DNA from: Frankia gtarii
GTDB taxonomy: Bacteria > Actinomycetota > Actinomycetes > Frankiales > Frankiaceae
Assembly: GCF_025403375.1 (NCBI RefSeq)
Contig: NZ_JAMPTM010000019.1
Location: 1-48,803, forward strand
DNA: 48,803 nt
Reading direction: 5' to 3'
Positions within the stretch are counted from its first letter, which is position 1; the number at the start of each line of letters is the position of its first letter. Both the position numbers and the translations under genes were made by a program. Below the pieces are notes generated by a model, which saw only the letters and a program-made list of their open reading frames with translations, was not told where the DNA came from and did not search any database. Positions 1 to 8,885 of this stretch are shown here, one piece after another.

Positions 1-1
1 C

Positions 2-2038
2 CGCGGCCCCCACACCCTGACCGATCAGAGGTCCCTCGTCCTGCTGATCGCCGTGCTGGCCGTCGTCGGCGTGGGTGCGTGGGCGAGCGCCGCGACCGCC
101 GGCCCGGACCGGGCGCCGGTGATCGTGTCTGCGGTGGCGGCCACCGCCATCGTGCTGCTCACCGTCGCACTCGCGCTCGGCCGCGGGCGGGCCGTGCGGC
201 GGTTGCGCAGCAGGGTCGCCGACCTGGAGAACCGGCTCGCCGGCGCGCACATGCAGGTCCAGACGCAGAACATCCGCGCCACCCAGCTCGCCGACCAGAT
301 CCTGCCCGCGGTGGTGAAGCGGCTGCGTGACGGCGCCTCGCCCGACGCCGTGCTGGCAGATGTGGCCGAGGCCGAAGGGTTGATCGAGGCCGGCGGGATG
401 ATCGAAACCAGCGGCCTGCGCACCGCGGACACCACCGACGCAGGCATCGCCGTATCCGCACCCGCCGCCGCCGCCGGCGCAACGGGCATCGTCCGAGAGG
501 CGGGCGTCGCCGGACACGGGGACGTCGCGGCGGGTTCGGGAATCGGCGACGGGGACCGCGAGGCGCGCGAGACACATCAGCGCATCCTGTGGACACTCGC
601 GACGGAGATCGGCCGCGGCGAGCGGATGCGGGCCGCCGCGATGTCCGCGTGCGCGAATGCGGCCGGCCGGGTCCAGGCGCTGGCGACGAGCATGCTCGCG
701 GACCTGCGCGACATGGAGCAGCGCCACGACGAGGAGGTCTTCGGTGACCTGCTCCGCCTCGACCACGCGACCGCCCAGGCGGGCCGGTTGGCGGACAGCA
801 TCGCGGTGCTGACCGGCGCCCGCACCGGGCGTCGGTGGACCAAGCCGATCGTGGTGGAGAGCATCCTGCGTGGCGCGGTCGGCCGGATCAGCGCCTACCA
901 GCGGGTCCGCCTGCATTCGACAAGCACGGTCGCGGTCGCCGGCTATGCCGCGGAGGGCGTCATGCACGCCCTCGCCGAGCTGATGGACAACGCGACCAGC
1001 TTCTCGCCTCCCTCCGAGGAGGTGCACGTGTATGTGGAGGAGGTCCAGGCCGGCATCGTGGTGACGATCGAGGATGGCGGCCTGGTCATGGGGCCCGCCG
1101 CCCTGCGCCGCGCCGAGGCCGCGGTCTCGGCGGAGCCGCTGGATCTCACCACGCTGTCCGGTACCCGCCTGGGCCTGGCCGTCGTCGGCGTACTCGCCCG
1201 CAAGCACGGTCTGACGGTGTCGTTCCGGCCTTCCTCGCGCGGCGGCACCGGTGTCATCGTGATGATCCCCCGCCGGCTCATCGCCCAACCGCGGCCGAAC
1301 CCCGCCACGCCCGGGATGCCCATGGGCGAGACCATCGGGGCGGCCGCGGGTGCCCTGGGCACAGCGGCGCGGGCCGGCGCAGCCGGAGCGCCGGTCGGGA
1401 GCACGGTCCGCACGCTCGACCGTCCCGCCCCGGACGGCACCCGGCTGGGCGGCACCGAGCTGAACCGCACCGGACTGGGCCGCACCGGACTGAACGGCGA
1501 TGCCGCGGCCGGCCGATCCGACGCGCCCGGCACCCCTGTTCCGGACAACCCGACCGGGCCGATTCCGCGCGCCGACGTACCCGGCGAGCCGGCCGCGGCA
1601 TCTCCGCCGACGGCCCGCGAGACGCTGCCGAAGCGGCGTCGTGGGGAGACTATGGCGAACGCGGTGGGCCGGCTGCCCACCGCGCCGGCGTCGACGCCCT
1701 CTTCCCCGCCCGCCGACGCCGGCGCGCGCTTCGGCGCCTTCCGTCGTGCGACCCGCGGGGAGCAGCCCGACGCACCCGTCGGCGCAACCGGCCAGGCCGA
1801 CGCGGGTTCCCGGCCGCTGCCACCGCTGCCACCGCTGCCACCGTCGCTCACGGGGCCGACCAAGCTGCCGGAACCGCCGGACCCCCCGGACCCGTCGGAC
1901 CCGTCGGACCCGAACCCCATCGCCGGGGACACCGCCAGCGGCCCGGATCAGGGCCTGTGGTTCCAGACGCGAGGCGGGACGGACTCCGCCGGGACCAACG
2001 TCGGCGGCCACCCCAGCAGGCGAGACGGCAACTCCTGA
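2..2038 (+). CDS. Membrane sensor-like histidine kinase/ATPase of a conservon (CvnA-like), 5' end cut by window
   Basis: The reading frame is open to the left edge, so the true start probably lies outside; the first in-window start is GTG at 53 (661 residues from there). Two hydrophobic segments lie near the N-terminus, one read from about base 32 and one around residues 24-45, followed by a coiled-coil-like stretch. A GHKL ATPase domain follows: N-box ELMDNATSFSPP (about residue 310), a G1-like EDGG, a G2-like LGLAVVGVLARKHG and a final GGTGVIVMIPR. The last 230 or so residues are a Pro/Gly/Ala-rich tail with short repeats. Conservon A proteins of this build are membrane scaffolds that work with roadblock, DUF742 and GTPase partners, and exactly those genes follow. 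The signal sensed is unknown. Confidence 0.88.
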   Translation, partial: RGPHTLTDQRSLVLLIAVLAVVGVGAWASAATAGPDRAPVIVSAVAATAIVLLTVALALGRGRAVRRLRSRVADLENRLAGAHMQVQTQNIRATQLADQILPAVVKRLRDGASPDAVLADVAEAEGLIEAGGMIETSGLRTADTTDAGIAVSAPAAAAGATGIVREAGVAGHGDVAAGSGIGDGDREARETHQRILWTLATEIGRGERMRAAAMSACANAAGRVQALATSMLADLRDMEQRHDEEVFGDLLRLDHATAQAGRLADSIAVLTGARTGRRWTKPIVVESILRGAVGRISAYQRVRLHSTSTVAVAGYAAEGVMHALAELMDNATSFSPPSEEVHVYVEEVQAGIVVTIEDGGLVMGPAALRRAEAAVSAEPLDLTTLSGTRLGLAVVGVLARKHGLTVSFRPSSRGGTGVIVMIPRRLIAQPRPNPATPGMPMGETIGAAAGALGTAARAGAAGAPVGSTVRTLDRPAPDGTRLGGTELNRTGLGRTGLNGDAAAGRSDAPGTPVPDNPTGPIPRADVPGEPAAASPPTARETLPKRRRGETMANAVGRLPTAPASTPSSPPADAGARFGAFRRATRGEQPDAPVGATGQADAGSRPLPPLPPLPPSLTGPTKLPEPPDPPDPSDPSDPNPIAGDTASGPDQGLWFQTRGGTDSAGTNVGGHPSRRDGNS

Positions 2039-2066
2039 TCGCTCCTACGCACGGCCGGAGATACGC

Positions 2067-2486
2067 ATGAACACGAGAACCCGTGACCTCGACTGGCTGC
2101 TGGAGAACCTGTTGGAGCGGACGCCGGGGACTCGACATGCCCTGGTGCTCTCCAAGGACGGGCTCAAGCTCTGCCGCAGTTCCGGACTCAGCGTGGATCA
2201 GGCGGATCAGCTCGCCGCCATCGCCTCCGGTATCCAGAGCCTCTCGCATGGTGCGTCGATGGAGTTCGGCGATGGCAGCGGCGGGGTGCGGCAGTCCATG
2301 ACCGAGTTCCACGGGGGGCTGCTGTTCATCATCGAGGCCGGCCAGGGCTCGCACCTCGCCGTCGTGGCGACCGACGACGCCGACGCCGGCGTCATCGGGC
2401 ACAACATGAACGAGCTGGTCGAGCAGATCGGCGACTATCTCAGCGCCCCGCCGCGCGCGGCCGCACCCGGATTCGCGGCCTCGTGA
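2067..2486 (+). CDS. Roadblock/LC7 domain protein (CvnB-like)
   Basis: 139 residues, the normal size for the family. The start is the ATG at 2067, with GGAG at 2057-2060 in front. The protein is a single roadblock/LC7 domain: an N-terminal helix (DLDWLLENLLERTPGTRHAL), a strand (LVLSKDGLKL), the central helix with SHGASMEF, and a C-terminal helix ending in a short Pro/Ala tail. In conservons this protein is thought to bind and regulate the small GTPase encoded two genes downstream, like MglB with MglA. It overlaps the next gene by four bases (GTGA), indicating translational coupling. Confidence 0.9.
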   Translation: MNTRTRDLDWLLENLLERTPGTRHALVLSKDGLKLCRSSGLSVDQADQLAAIASGIQSLSHGASMEFGDGSGGVRQSMTEFHGGLLFIIEAGQGSHLAVVATDDADAGVIGHNMNELVEQIGDYLSAPPRAAAPGFAAS

Positions 2487-2842
2487 TCCGGGAGGCCATC
2501 GACGGGGAGAACCCCGACCGGCTCTACACCGTCACCGGCGGGCGCAGCCGCGCCGACGAGAACGCCTTCGACCTCGTCACGCTGATCGTCAGCGAGAGCG
2601 ATCCGACGCCGGGCATGCAGTCCGAGCACACCGCGATCCTGCGGATGTGCCGGTCGCCGGTCGCCGTCGTGGAGGTCGCCGCCGAACTGAAGCTGCCGGT
2701 GAGCGTGGTGAAGATCCTGCTCTGCGATCTGCTCGACACCGGCCGGATCGCGGCGCGTCATCCCTCGGCCTCTGTCGGCAGAACGCCGTTGCCCCCTCCC
2801 GAGATCCTGAAGCAGGTGCTCGTTGGACTCAAGAACCTCTGA
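2483..2842 (+). CDS. DUF742 family protein (CvnC-like)
   Basis: 119 residues starting at the GTG that overlaps the preceding stop. The features are typical of DUF742: an N-terminal RLYTVTGGRS segment, a middle region containing EHTAILRMCRSPVAVVEVAAEL, best read as a winged-helix-like fold, then LPVSVVKILLCDLLDTG and a conserved terminal segment with PEILKQVLVGLKNL. The family's biochemical role is not established; it always travels with the roadblock protein and the GTPase. The 3' end overlaps the GTPase gene by about 20 bases. Confidence 0.88.
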   Translation: MIREAIDGENPDRLYTVTGGRSRADENAFDLVTLIVSESDPTPGMQSEHTAILRMCRSPVAVVEVAAELKLPVSVVKILLCDLLDTGRIAARHPSASVGRTPLPPPEILKQVLVGLKNL

Positions 2843-3449
2843 GGTCGCCGGCCAGGCCCCGCCGCGCTCCCGCACCCCGTTGGCGAACACGGTCAACGAC
2901 GCGTTGAAGATCGTGATCGTCGGAGGGTTCGGCGTCGGCAAGACGACGATGGTCCGCGCGGTGAGCGAGATCCGCCCGCTGAGCACCGAGGAGACGATGA
3001 CCGGCGCCGGCATCGGCATCGACGACACCGGCGGCGTGCGGGAGAAGTCCACGACCACCGTGGCGTTCGACTTCGGCCGGATCAGCCTCAACGAGCAGAA
3101 GGTGCTCTACCTGTTCGGCGCCCCCGGGCAGCAGCGGTTCTGGTTCCTGTGGGATCGGCTGTTCGCGGGGACGCTCGGTGCGGTCGTCCTCGTCGACACC
3201 CGTCGGGTGGCGGACTCCTGGTACGCGATCGACCGGCTGGAGCACCACGGGATGCCGTTCATCGTCGCGCGCAACAACTTCGACGAACCGGAGCACACGC
3301 TGCCGCAGCTACGCGAGGCGCTGTCGCTGTCCGACGACGTGCCGCTCGTCGACTGCGACGCCCGGCACCGCGCGTCGAGCAAGTCGGTGCTGATCGCGCT
3401 GGTCAACCACCTGTACGCCCTGTCCACCGCCCAGGAGAGCTCGCCGTGA
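2823..3449 (+). CDS. Conservon small GTPase / ATP-GTP binding protein (CvnD-like)
   Basis: 208 residues from the TTG at 2823; a shorter start such as TTG 2880 is possible, because the first 25 or so residues are low-complexity. A P-loop (GGFGVGKTTM, about residues 34-43) opens a Ras-like fold. A switch-like T-rich segment (EETMTG) and a G3-like region reading FGAPGQQRFWFLWD follow. The latter is the typical conservon version of DxxGQ, with APGQ in place of D-x-x-G. The base-specificity segment appears to be NNFDEPEHTLP, again unlike the canonical NKxD. The gene is translationally coupled to its neighbours and probably transmits the signal of the membrane ATPase. Its stop overlaps the P450 start (GTGA). 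Confidence 0.9.
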   Translation: MDSRTSEVAGQAPPRSRTPLANTVNDALKIVIVGGFGVGKTTMVRAVSEIRPLSTEETMTGAGIGIDDTGGVREKSTTTVAFDFGRISLNEQKVLYLFGAPGQQRFWFLWDRLFAGTLGAVVLVDTRRVADSWYAIDRLEHHGMPFIVARNNFDEPEHTLPQLREALSLSDDVPLVDCDARHRASSKSVLIALVNHLYALSTAQESSP

Positions 3450-4726
3450 CACATCCTCACCACGACCGCGTCGACGGCTGGGAGCCGGCCGCGACGGAGC
3501 TCGCGGCACCGGTGCCGGCCTTCCCCGACCATCCGGGGGCGTTCCGGCTGTACGGCCCGCGCTTCCAGCACAACCCGGCTCAGTTGTACCGGGAGATGCG
3601 CCGCGTCCACGGCCCGGTCGCGCCGATCCTGCTCGACGGCGACATCCCCGCCTGGCTGGTACTCGGCTACCGCGAGCTGCACTTCGTGACGAGCAATCCG
3701 GAGCTGTACGGGCGTGACCCGCGGCGCTGGAACGCCTGGGACCGCATCCCGCCGGACTGGCCGCTGCTCCCTGTCGTCGGCTACCAGCCATACACGATGC
3801 ACCTGGAGGGCGCCGAATTCGAGCGCCGCTCGACGATCATGAATGACGTGCTCGGCGGCGTGGACCTGTTCGAGCTGCGGGCGCTGTGCGAGCGGACCTG
3901 CGACGAGCTGATCGACGGTTTCGCCGGGCGAGGCGAGGCGGATCTCATCGCCGAGTACGCCCAGTCGATGCCGATGCTGCTGATCGGCCGCATGATCGGC
4001 GTGCCCGAGACCGCCCTGCCCGAGCTGCTCGCGGCGATGAACGCGGCCACGGACGGCTCAGGCCCGGAGGCGATCGCCGGCCACTCCCGCTTCGTCGCCA
4101 TCATCAACGCGCTGCTCGCCGACCGGCGGACGCACCCGCGGGCGGACATTCCCTCCGCGCTGCTCGGCCATCCCGGGAAGCTGACCGACGAGGAGGCGTC
4201 GTGGGACCTGCTGCTGATCGTCGGGATCGGCCAGCAGCCGATCACCGACTGGATCGGCAACACGCTACGGCTGATGCTCACCGACAGCCGCTTCGCCGTC
4301 ACCCTCTCCGGGGGCCGGCGCAGCGTCGGGCAGGCGCTCAACGAGGTGCTGTGGGAGGACACTCCGCTGCAGAACATGTCCGGCCGCTGGGCGATCCGCA
4401 GCACCCAGCTCGCCGGCCAGCACATCCAGGCCGGCGACATGCTCGTGCTGAGCTGCGCGGCGGCGAACAGCGACCCGCAGGTGCGGCCGGACTCCTTCGA
4501 GGGCCCCGGCGGTAACCACGCCCACATGTCGTTCGGCCACGGCGAGCACCGCTGTCCGTATCCCGCTCAGGAGATCGCCGAGACAATCGTGCGGGCCGCC
4601 GTCGAGGTGCTGCTCGACCGGCTACCCGACACCGACCTCGCGGTCTCCCCCGACGCGCTGGTCTGGCGTCCGTCACCGTGGCTGCGCGGCCTGTCCGCAC
4701 TGCCGGTGCACTTCTCGCCGTCCTGA
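3446..4726 (+). CDS. Cytochrome P450, CYP157-like, without the ExxR motif
   Basis: 426 residues from the GTG at 3446, overlapping the GTPase stop. The haem loop FGHGEHRCPYPAQ places the cysteine ligand at residue 370, with Pro in place of the usual Gly after it. The K-helix position reads E300-V-L-W303, so the normally invariant Arg of ExxR is Trp. The I-helix region reads LLIVGIGQQPITDWIGN and has no acid-Thr pair. Streptomyces CYP157 enzymes, also found at the end of conservons, are known to lack ExxR, so this is family-consistent rather than decay. The substrate is unknown and the redox partners are not encoded nearby. The absent acid-Thr pair raises the possibility of a non-monooxygenase or regulatory role (inference). 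Confidence 0.9.
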   Translation: MTHPHHDRVDGWEPAATELAAPVPAFPDHPGAFRLYGPRFQHNPAQLYREMRRVHGPVAPILLDGDIPAWLVLGYRELHFVTSNPELYGRDPRRWNAWDRIPPDWPLLPVVGYQPYTMHLEGAEFERRSTIMNDVLGGVDLFELRALCERTCDELIDGFAGRGEADLIAEYAQSMPMLLIGRMIGVPETALPELLAAMNAATDGSGPEAIAGHSRFVAIINALLADRRTHPRADIPSALLGHPGKLTDEEASWDLLLIVGIGQQPITDWIGNTLRLMLTDSRFAVTLSGGRRSVGQALNEVLWEDTPLQNMSGRWAIRSTQLAGQHIQAGDMLVLSCAAANSDPQVRPDSFEGPGGNHAHMSFGHGEHRCPYPAQEIAETIVRAAVEVLLDRLPDTDLAVSPDALVWRPSPWLRGLSALPVHFSPS

Positions 4727-4798
4727 CCCACCGAGCCGCTGACCTGCCGCCCCGCTGACCTGCTGTCTCACTGACTGCCGCCCCGCTGGCTGCCGCCC

Positions 4799-5647
4799 TC
4801 AGACCTCGCCGGATCGGGGCGCCAGCGCCCAGGCGAGGGCGAGGTCGGCAACTTCTTCCCAGCCCGGCACGCTGGCCGTCAGGTGCGGGCGGCCCGGAAA
4901 CTCGTGGTAGGCCGTGATTGCGCCCGACTTGCGCTGGCGGGTGAACGCTTCCCGGCTCACCGACGCCGGAACGGTGTGGTCGGCGTCGTTGCCGAGAATC
5001 AGCAGCGGCGCCCGGTCGGCCTTCCCGAAATCGACCTTGCTCGGCGCCTTGGGATTGACGTTCGCGAATGCGGCCTGCCACAGCGGCCGGCCCGGGGTGG
5101 GCACCTGCAGGCGCGCGTACAGCTCGTCCGACTCGCCCCGGCCGACGGTGTTCGCGAACGCGTAGAACCACTGGTCCGCGGTCAGCCCCACCACCTGATG
5201 GCGGGTCGCCGGCTTCGTCAGCACCGGCGCCGACGAGCGCAGGGTGGCGATCGGCAGCCGCAGCACGCCCTTCACCGGCGCCGGCGAGATCGCCACCCCG
5301 GCCGCGCCGAGGCCACGGTCGAGCAGCAGCTGGACGATCAGGCCGCCAAACGAGTGCCCGACGAGGATCGGCGCCTCCGGCAGAGCCGCGACGATCTTCG
5401 CATAGCTGTCCGTCACCTCGACCACGCCGACCCGGTTGTCGGCGGTCGGCTCTGCCCGCAGGGCGTCGAGGTCACGGTCCATCCCCGGCCACTCCGGGGC
5501 GAGACCGATATGCCCCAGCGCGGCGAACCGGTCGATCCACGGCTGCCAGCTCGCCGACGTCAGCCACAACCCGTGGATGAAGACGATCGTGCGCCCCGCA
5601 CTCGCGGCGCTCTGGTCGGCCGGGGCGGCCGGGCTGACGTCACTCAC
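4799..5647 (-). CDS. Alpha/beta hydrolase
   Basis: 282 residues. I chose the GTG at 5647 because GAGGAG lies five bases upstream of it; a longer frame extends to 5710 without a ribosome site. It is a complete serine hydrolase: oxyanion segment FIHGLW, nucleophile elbow GHSFGG (Ser99), acid in LGNDADHTVP and catalytic His in GRPHLT near the C-terminus. There is no signal peptide or lipobox, so the protein is probably cytoplasmic. The substrate cannot be named from sequence. It is convergent with the P450 across a 72-base gap made of short repeats of the type ccgctgacctg; no strong terminator hairpin is visible there. Confidence 0.85.
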   Translation of the reverse strand: MSDVSPAAPADQSAASAGRTIVFIHGLWLTSASWQPWIDRFAALGHIGLAPEWPGMDRDLDALRAEPTADNRVGVVEVTDSYAKIVAALPEAPILVGHSFGGLIVQLLLDRGLGAAGVAISPAPVKGVLRLPIATLRSSAPVLTKPATRHQVVGLTADQWFYAFANTVGRGESDELYARLQVPTPGRPLWQAAFANVNPKAPSKVDFGKADRAPLLILGNDADHTVPASVSREAFTRQRKSGAITAYHEFPGRPHLTASVPGWEEVADLALAWALAPRSGEV

Positions 5648-5863
5648 GTGGACTCCTCGACACTTGCGGCTGATCGTCCCCGGCCCGACGCGCGATTGCT
5701 TGCCACGCAAGGAAACTCAAGGTGCAGCCGTAGATCACCATCATCGATGGACGCAGCCGACCAGCGCACTGTGACCCTCGTCATACCAGACTGTACTTCG
5801 GTCCACACCACGACCGGCGGGAGGCTTCGAGGACCACACCCGCCCAGGTACGATCGCCCCGCG

Positions 5864-5936
5864 GGGCCGTTAGCTCAATTGGCAGAGCAGCCGGCTTTTA
5901 ACCGGCGAGTTCAGGGTTCGAGTCCCTGACGGCCCA
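5864..5936 (+). tRNA. tRNA-Lys (UUU anticodon)
   Basis: A full cloverleaf can be folded by eye. The acceptor arms GGGCCGT (5864-5870) and ACGGCCC (5929-5935) pair at all seven positions; the D stem is GCTC/GAGC, the anticodon stem GCCGG/CCGGC closes the loop CTTTTAA, and the T stem CAGGG/CCCTG closes TTCGAGT. The anticodon is TTT at 5897-5899, and the discriminator base is A. CCA is not encoded. A decayed tyrosine integrase ends 51 bases downstream and reads toward this gene, the usual layout for an element integrated at a tRNA 3' end. Confidence 0.96.
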
Positions 5937-5987
5937 CTCCGTGACAGGCGTGTTAGCTGCATGGTTGGCATGTCCCACTCACGCGGA

Positions 5988-6371
5988 TCATGGCTGTTGA
6001 TCGTTGTGGCCGGGGTGTGGCCGCGTCGGCCGCACCACACGCCGCGGAACGGCGTTCGCAGCGGTCTGTGCCACCTCTTGCCCGGCCGAGCGCAGCAGGT
6101 GCGCGTACAGGCGGCCGGTGATCGCAGGCGAGGCATGACCGAGCCGCTTGGACACGAGGGTGATGTCCACGCCCTGCGCGATCTGGATGCTCACGCTTCC
6201 ATGTCGTAGATCATGCAGGCGCTTGCGGGACAGCAGCTTCTCGCCGAGCTCCACGCCGGCCTCCAGGTCGATCGGCAGCGCCTCGGCGAGATGCAGCACC
6301 GCGCCGGAGTCGCGACGTCGGGTGCAGCCGATCACCGTGACCTGCCCGCACGGCTCCCGATCCCGGTAAAC
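5988..6371 (-). pseudogene. Tyrosine recombinase (integrase), C-terminal remnant
   Basis: Only the catalytic C-terminal part remains, with its stop at 5988-5990. Visible motifs are LHDLRHG (His and Arg of the active site), LGHASPAIT (second His box) and GRLYAHLL (catalytic Tyr present). The N-terminal domain, core-binding domain and first catalytic Arg are missing, because the frame is interrupted at 6372 by an IS6-type terminal sequence. The orientation toward tRNA-Lys 51 bases away suggests this was the integrase of an element that used that tRNA as attachment site. It cannot be functional as it stands. A second, more decayed copy lies at 10824-11054. Confidence 0.85.
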
Positions 6372-6503
6372 GGGTCTGTTGCATTGTGGGAGGGCAGGGC
6401 ATGGTGACCCTGTCGAGCTGGTGATCAGATCGCGAGGGTGAGCTCGGTGAACGCGGCTGTGAGCCGTGCGTGCGGGTCGGTGTCGATTCCGATGTCCCAG
6501 GCC
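6372..6503 (-). mobile_element. IS6-family insertion sequence, terminal fragment (copy 1)
   Basis: Position 6372 begins GGGTCTGTTGCATTG, which resembles IS6-family terminal inverted repeats. About 40 bases inward, reading on the minus strand, is the end of a transposase frame (DPHARLTAAFTELTLAI, stop 6425-6427). This ending closely matches those at 11110 and 26630 in the window. The rest of the transposase is gone. The fragment interrupts the integrase remnant on one side and abuts the transporter gene on the other. Confidence 0.7.
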
Positions 6504-6534
6504 CGATCGACGTGTCCGCAAGACGGCGAACCGG

Positions 6535-7464
6535 TCACCGTGCATGGTTCTCGCCGGCCCGCCCGTCTGGCGTGTGTGGTTGATCGTCACCTGTTGGCTG
6601 CGGGGTGACGTCTCGCCTGCGGTTGAGCACGGTGGCGATCGGTAGGGCCGCGGCGAGGCCGCTGAGCAGGACGGCGGCTAGCGCGCCGAGGATGGCGGGG
6701 TCGTTGTCGAAGGCGATGCCGATGGCGGCCAGTGCCGGTCCGGCGTTGCGGACCGCGGCGACGCCGCCGAGAGTGGTGCGTCGTGGCGGTGGGCCGGTGG
6801 CCAGCAGGGTGCCGACGGCGAAGCCGGCGGCGGCGAGGACGAGCCCGGCGAGCAGGGCGCGGGAGCCGACCAGTCCGACGACGTGTTGCCAGTTGCCCAG
6901 CAGCATGCCGACGAGAACGATCAGGAAGGTGATGTTGGAGACCTTCGCTGCTGTGGGGTGCCAGGCCAGGGCGGTGGGTGTGGCATAGCGGCGTAGCAGC
7001 AGTCCGACGGCGAACGGTACGAGCTGCAGGATGGCGACGGTCCGCACCAGCGCGCCGACGTCGAGGGAGACGCCGTTACCGAGGTCGGCGGCGGCCAACA
7101 GGATGTTCACGGTCGGGGCGAAGGTGAGGCTTCCGACGGCGGCGAGCAGCACCTGCAGGGCCGCGCCCGCGACGACGTCGCCGCTTTGCACCAGGGCCAA
7201 CTTGACGCCGAACGGCCCGCCCGGTGATGCGGCGACCAGGATGAGTGCGATGAACGGCGCGGTGGCAAGGCCGAACATGGCGCCGACCCCCCATCCGAGC
7301 AGCGGGATCACGACCAGGTTGGTGAGCAGCGCCAACAGCAGCAGAGGGACGTCGGTGAAGACGGCGCGCAGCGCTGCGGTGGTGGCGCCCAGGCCGGCGG
7401 CGAACATGGTGACCGCGATGAAGACGACCGTCACGGCGTTGAACAGCAGTTGCAGGGTGTCCAT
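6535..7464 (-). CDS. Bile acid:sodium symporter (BART superfamily) transporter
   Basis: 309 residues from the ATG at 7464; a longer frame to 7734 is rejected because its extra N-terminus is Arg/Pro-rich and non-hydrophobic. About nine to ten hydrophobic helices run through the chain, with the family-like sequence ASPGGPFGVKLALVQSGD and a second helix-breaking region GVAAVRNAGPALAAIGIAF. The protein sits in the inner membrane and is probably an anion:Na+ symporter or exporter; bile acid need not be the substrate. It is the last gene of a minus-strand run with the DyP peroxidase 59 bases upstream. The short polar tail ends next to the IS6-type fragment. Confidence 0.8.
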   Translation of the reverse strand: MDTLQLLFNAVTVVFIAVTMFAAGLGATTAALRAVFTDVPLLLLALLTNLVVIPLLGWGVGAMFGLATAPFIALILVAASPGGPFGVKLALVQSGDVVAGAALQVLLAAVGSLTFAPTVNILLAAADLGNGVSLDVGALVRTVAILQLVPFAVGLLLRRYATPTALAWHPTAAKVSNITFLIVLVGMLLGNWQHVVGLVGSRALLAGLVLAAAGFAVGTLLATGPPPRRTTLGGVAAVRNAGPALAAIGIAFDNDPAILGALAAVLLSGLAAALPIATVLNRRRDVTPQPTGDDQPHTPDGRAGENHAR

Positions 7465-7523
7465 GCGGCCTCGATGTGGGTGGCGCCGGGTCGGGGACGG
7501 TGGGTTGGCGTTCGCCGTGTGCG

Positions 7524-8858
7524 TTAGTCGGTCAGGTCGCCGAGCCAGCGCAGTGCGCGCAGCCCTGGCAGGAAGCAGTACTCGCCGCCGCGGGTGGTGA
7601 CGAACCGCGACAAGGGTGACAGGCGCCGCCGTAGCGGCCGTCGGGGGATGATCAGCTCGGCGGTGCCGTCGTGGGCTCCGAGGACGGGGTCTCGGGTGTC
7701 GCTCGCGCCGAAGAAGACGCCGTTGTTCATCCATTCGGACTGGACGAACTCGAACTGCCGGCCGAGATGGGCGCCGATGAAGGTGAACATCAGGCCGCGG
7801 TCAGCGCCGTCGTCGTCGAGAACGCCGGGTGGTAGCGGCGGACCGTAGACGGCACCGCGTCTGATCATGCGGTGCAGCCGTACGTCGCCGGCGACCGCGG
7901 CGTCGCGGGGGTTGGCCCGGCGGATGTGGCAGCCGCCGGGGGTGACGAATCCGGCCGGGTCGTCGTGCTCGTAGCCGAAGGTGTTGCGGCGTGCGGGGTC
8001 GGCCCCGAGGGCGGGGTCGTCGCGCAGCGGACTGAGCGCGAGCGGTGCGCCGCTGCGCCACCGGCCCATGATCTTCGCTGCCAGCAGTTCCTCGTCGTCC
8101 GGATCGTGGGCGTTGTCTCGTAGGTAGCGGCGGAAGACGGCGACCCGCTGGTGAAGCTTGCGGAAGGTGACGTAGCTGCCGTTGCGTCCCAGTACGTGCG
8201 GTTGTGGGGTTTGAACGCCGCCGAGTTCGTCGGGGTAGCCGAGCACGAACTCCCCGGCCTTCAACGGCGTCTCCAGCTGGTTTGACCCGGCGATGCCGCT
8301 GCCCTCGACGGCCGGCTGGCTGATGCCATCGCGATAGCCGAAGTGCTCGGTTTCCGTCGGCAGTGCGTGGCAGTCCTGCCGCCAGATCGCGGTGACGCCG
8401 GGAAGCTCGTCGTAGACGGGCCGCGCCCGTTCGATGGCAGCCTGGAGCCGCTGGGCGTCGGGTGCGACGGCCGCGAGCACGACGTGGATGTCGGAGGAGC
8501 CCAGCGGCGCCTCCCAGTGCCGCGGGTCGCTGTCGCCGACGTCGCTCAACGTCTTGGCGCGAGCGGCCATCCCCTGCTGGAACTCCCAGGCGAACGTGGC
8601 CAGCGACGCCTCCGGCACGCCCAGTGCCCGCAGCCCGTGACAGGTCACCGCGACGCTGACCCACGTCTCTCCCAGCGCGCCGGCCGGATCGGCCGCGGAC
8701 GTCACGACCGCGGCCAACCGGCGCATCACTTCCCGTCCGTGCTCGCGGTCATCGATGCGGAACACGAGGTATGTCGCGGCGTAGGGGGTCGGGCGGGGGC
8801 TGAGCACGCCGCGCTGAATGTCGTCGAGCTCCAGCGCGCCCGGCGTGTGCCCGCTCAT
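7524..8858 (-). CDS. DyP-type haem peroxidase
   Basis: 444 residues from the ATG at 8858. The diagnostic DyP motif is GYRDGISQP (GXXDG, catalytic Asp), with MFTFIGAHLGRQFEFVQ and NNGVFFGA in the second ferredoxin-like half; the proximal His is probably in FVTPGGCHIRRANPRD. There is no Tat signal and no twin arginine at the N-terminus, so it should be cytosolic or encapsulated rather than secreted; its C-terminal end (LGDLTD) shows no obvious encapsulin-targeting peptide. It is the third gene of the operon at 10518-6535, 27 bases after a gene of unknown function. The likely reaction is H2O2-dependent oxidation of bulky substrates. Confidence 0.88.
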   Translation of the reverse strand: MSGHTPGALELDDIQRGVLSPRPTPYAATYLVFRIDDREHGREVMRRLAAVVTSAADPAGALGETWVSVAVTCHGLRALGVPEASLATFAWEFQQGMAARAKTLSDVGDSDPRHWEAPLGSSDIHVVLAAVAPDAQRLQAAIERARPVYDELPGVTAIWRQDCHALPTETEHFGYRDGISQPAVEGSGIAGSNQLETPLKAGEFVLGYPDELGGVQTPQPHVLGRNGSYVTFRKLHQRVAVFRRYLRDNAHDPDDEELLAAKIMGRWRSGAPLALSPLRDDPALGADPARRNTFGYEHDDPAGFVTPGGCHIRRANPRDAAVAGDVRLHRMIRRGAVYGPPLPPGVLDDDGADRGLMFTFIGAHLGRQFEFVQSEWMNNGVFFGASDTRDPVLGAHDGTAELIIPRRPLRRRLSPLSRFVTTRGGEYCFLPGLRALRWLGDLTD

Positions 8859-8885
8859 CGTCTCGCCGCCTGTAGGCGCCGACGC

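Noticed and set aside
1819..1920. Short tandem repeats in the conservon ATPase tail
   Set aside because: They encode Pro-rich linkers with in-frame nine-base units (LPP, DPS); common low-complexity and not a phase-variation signal.
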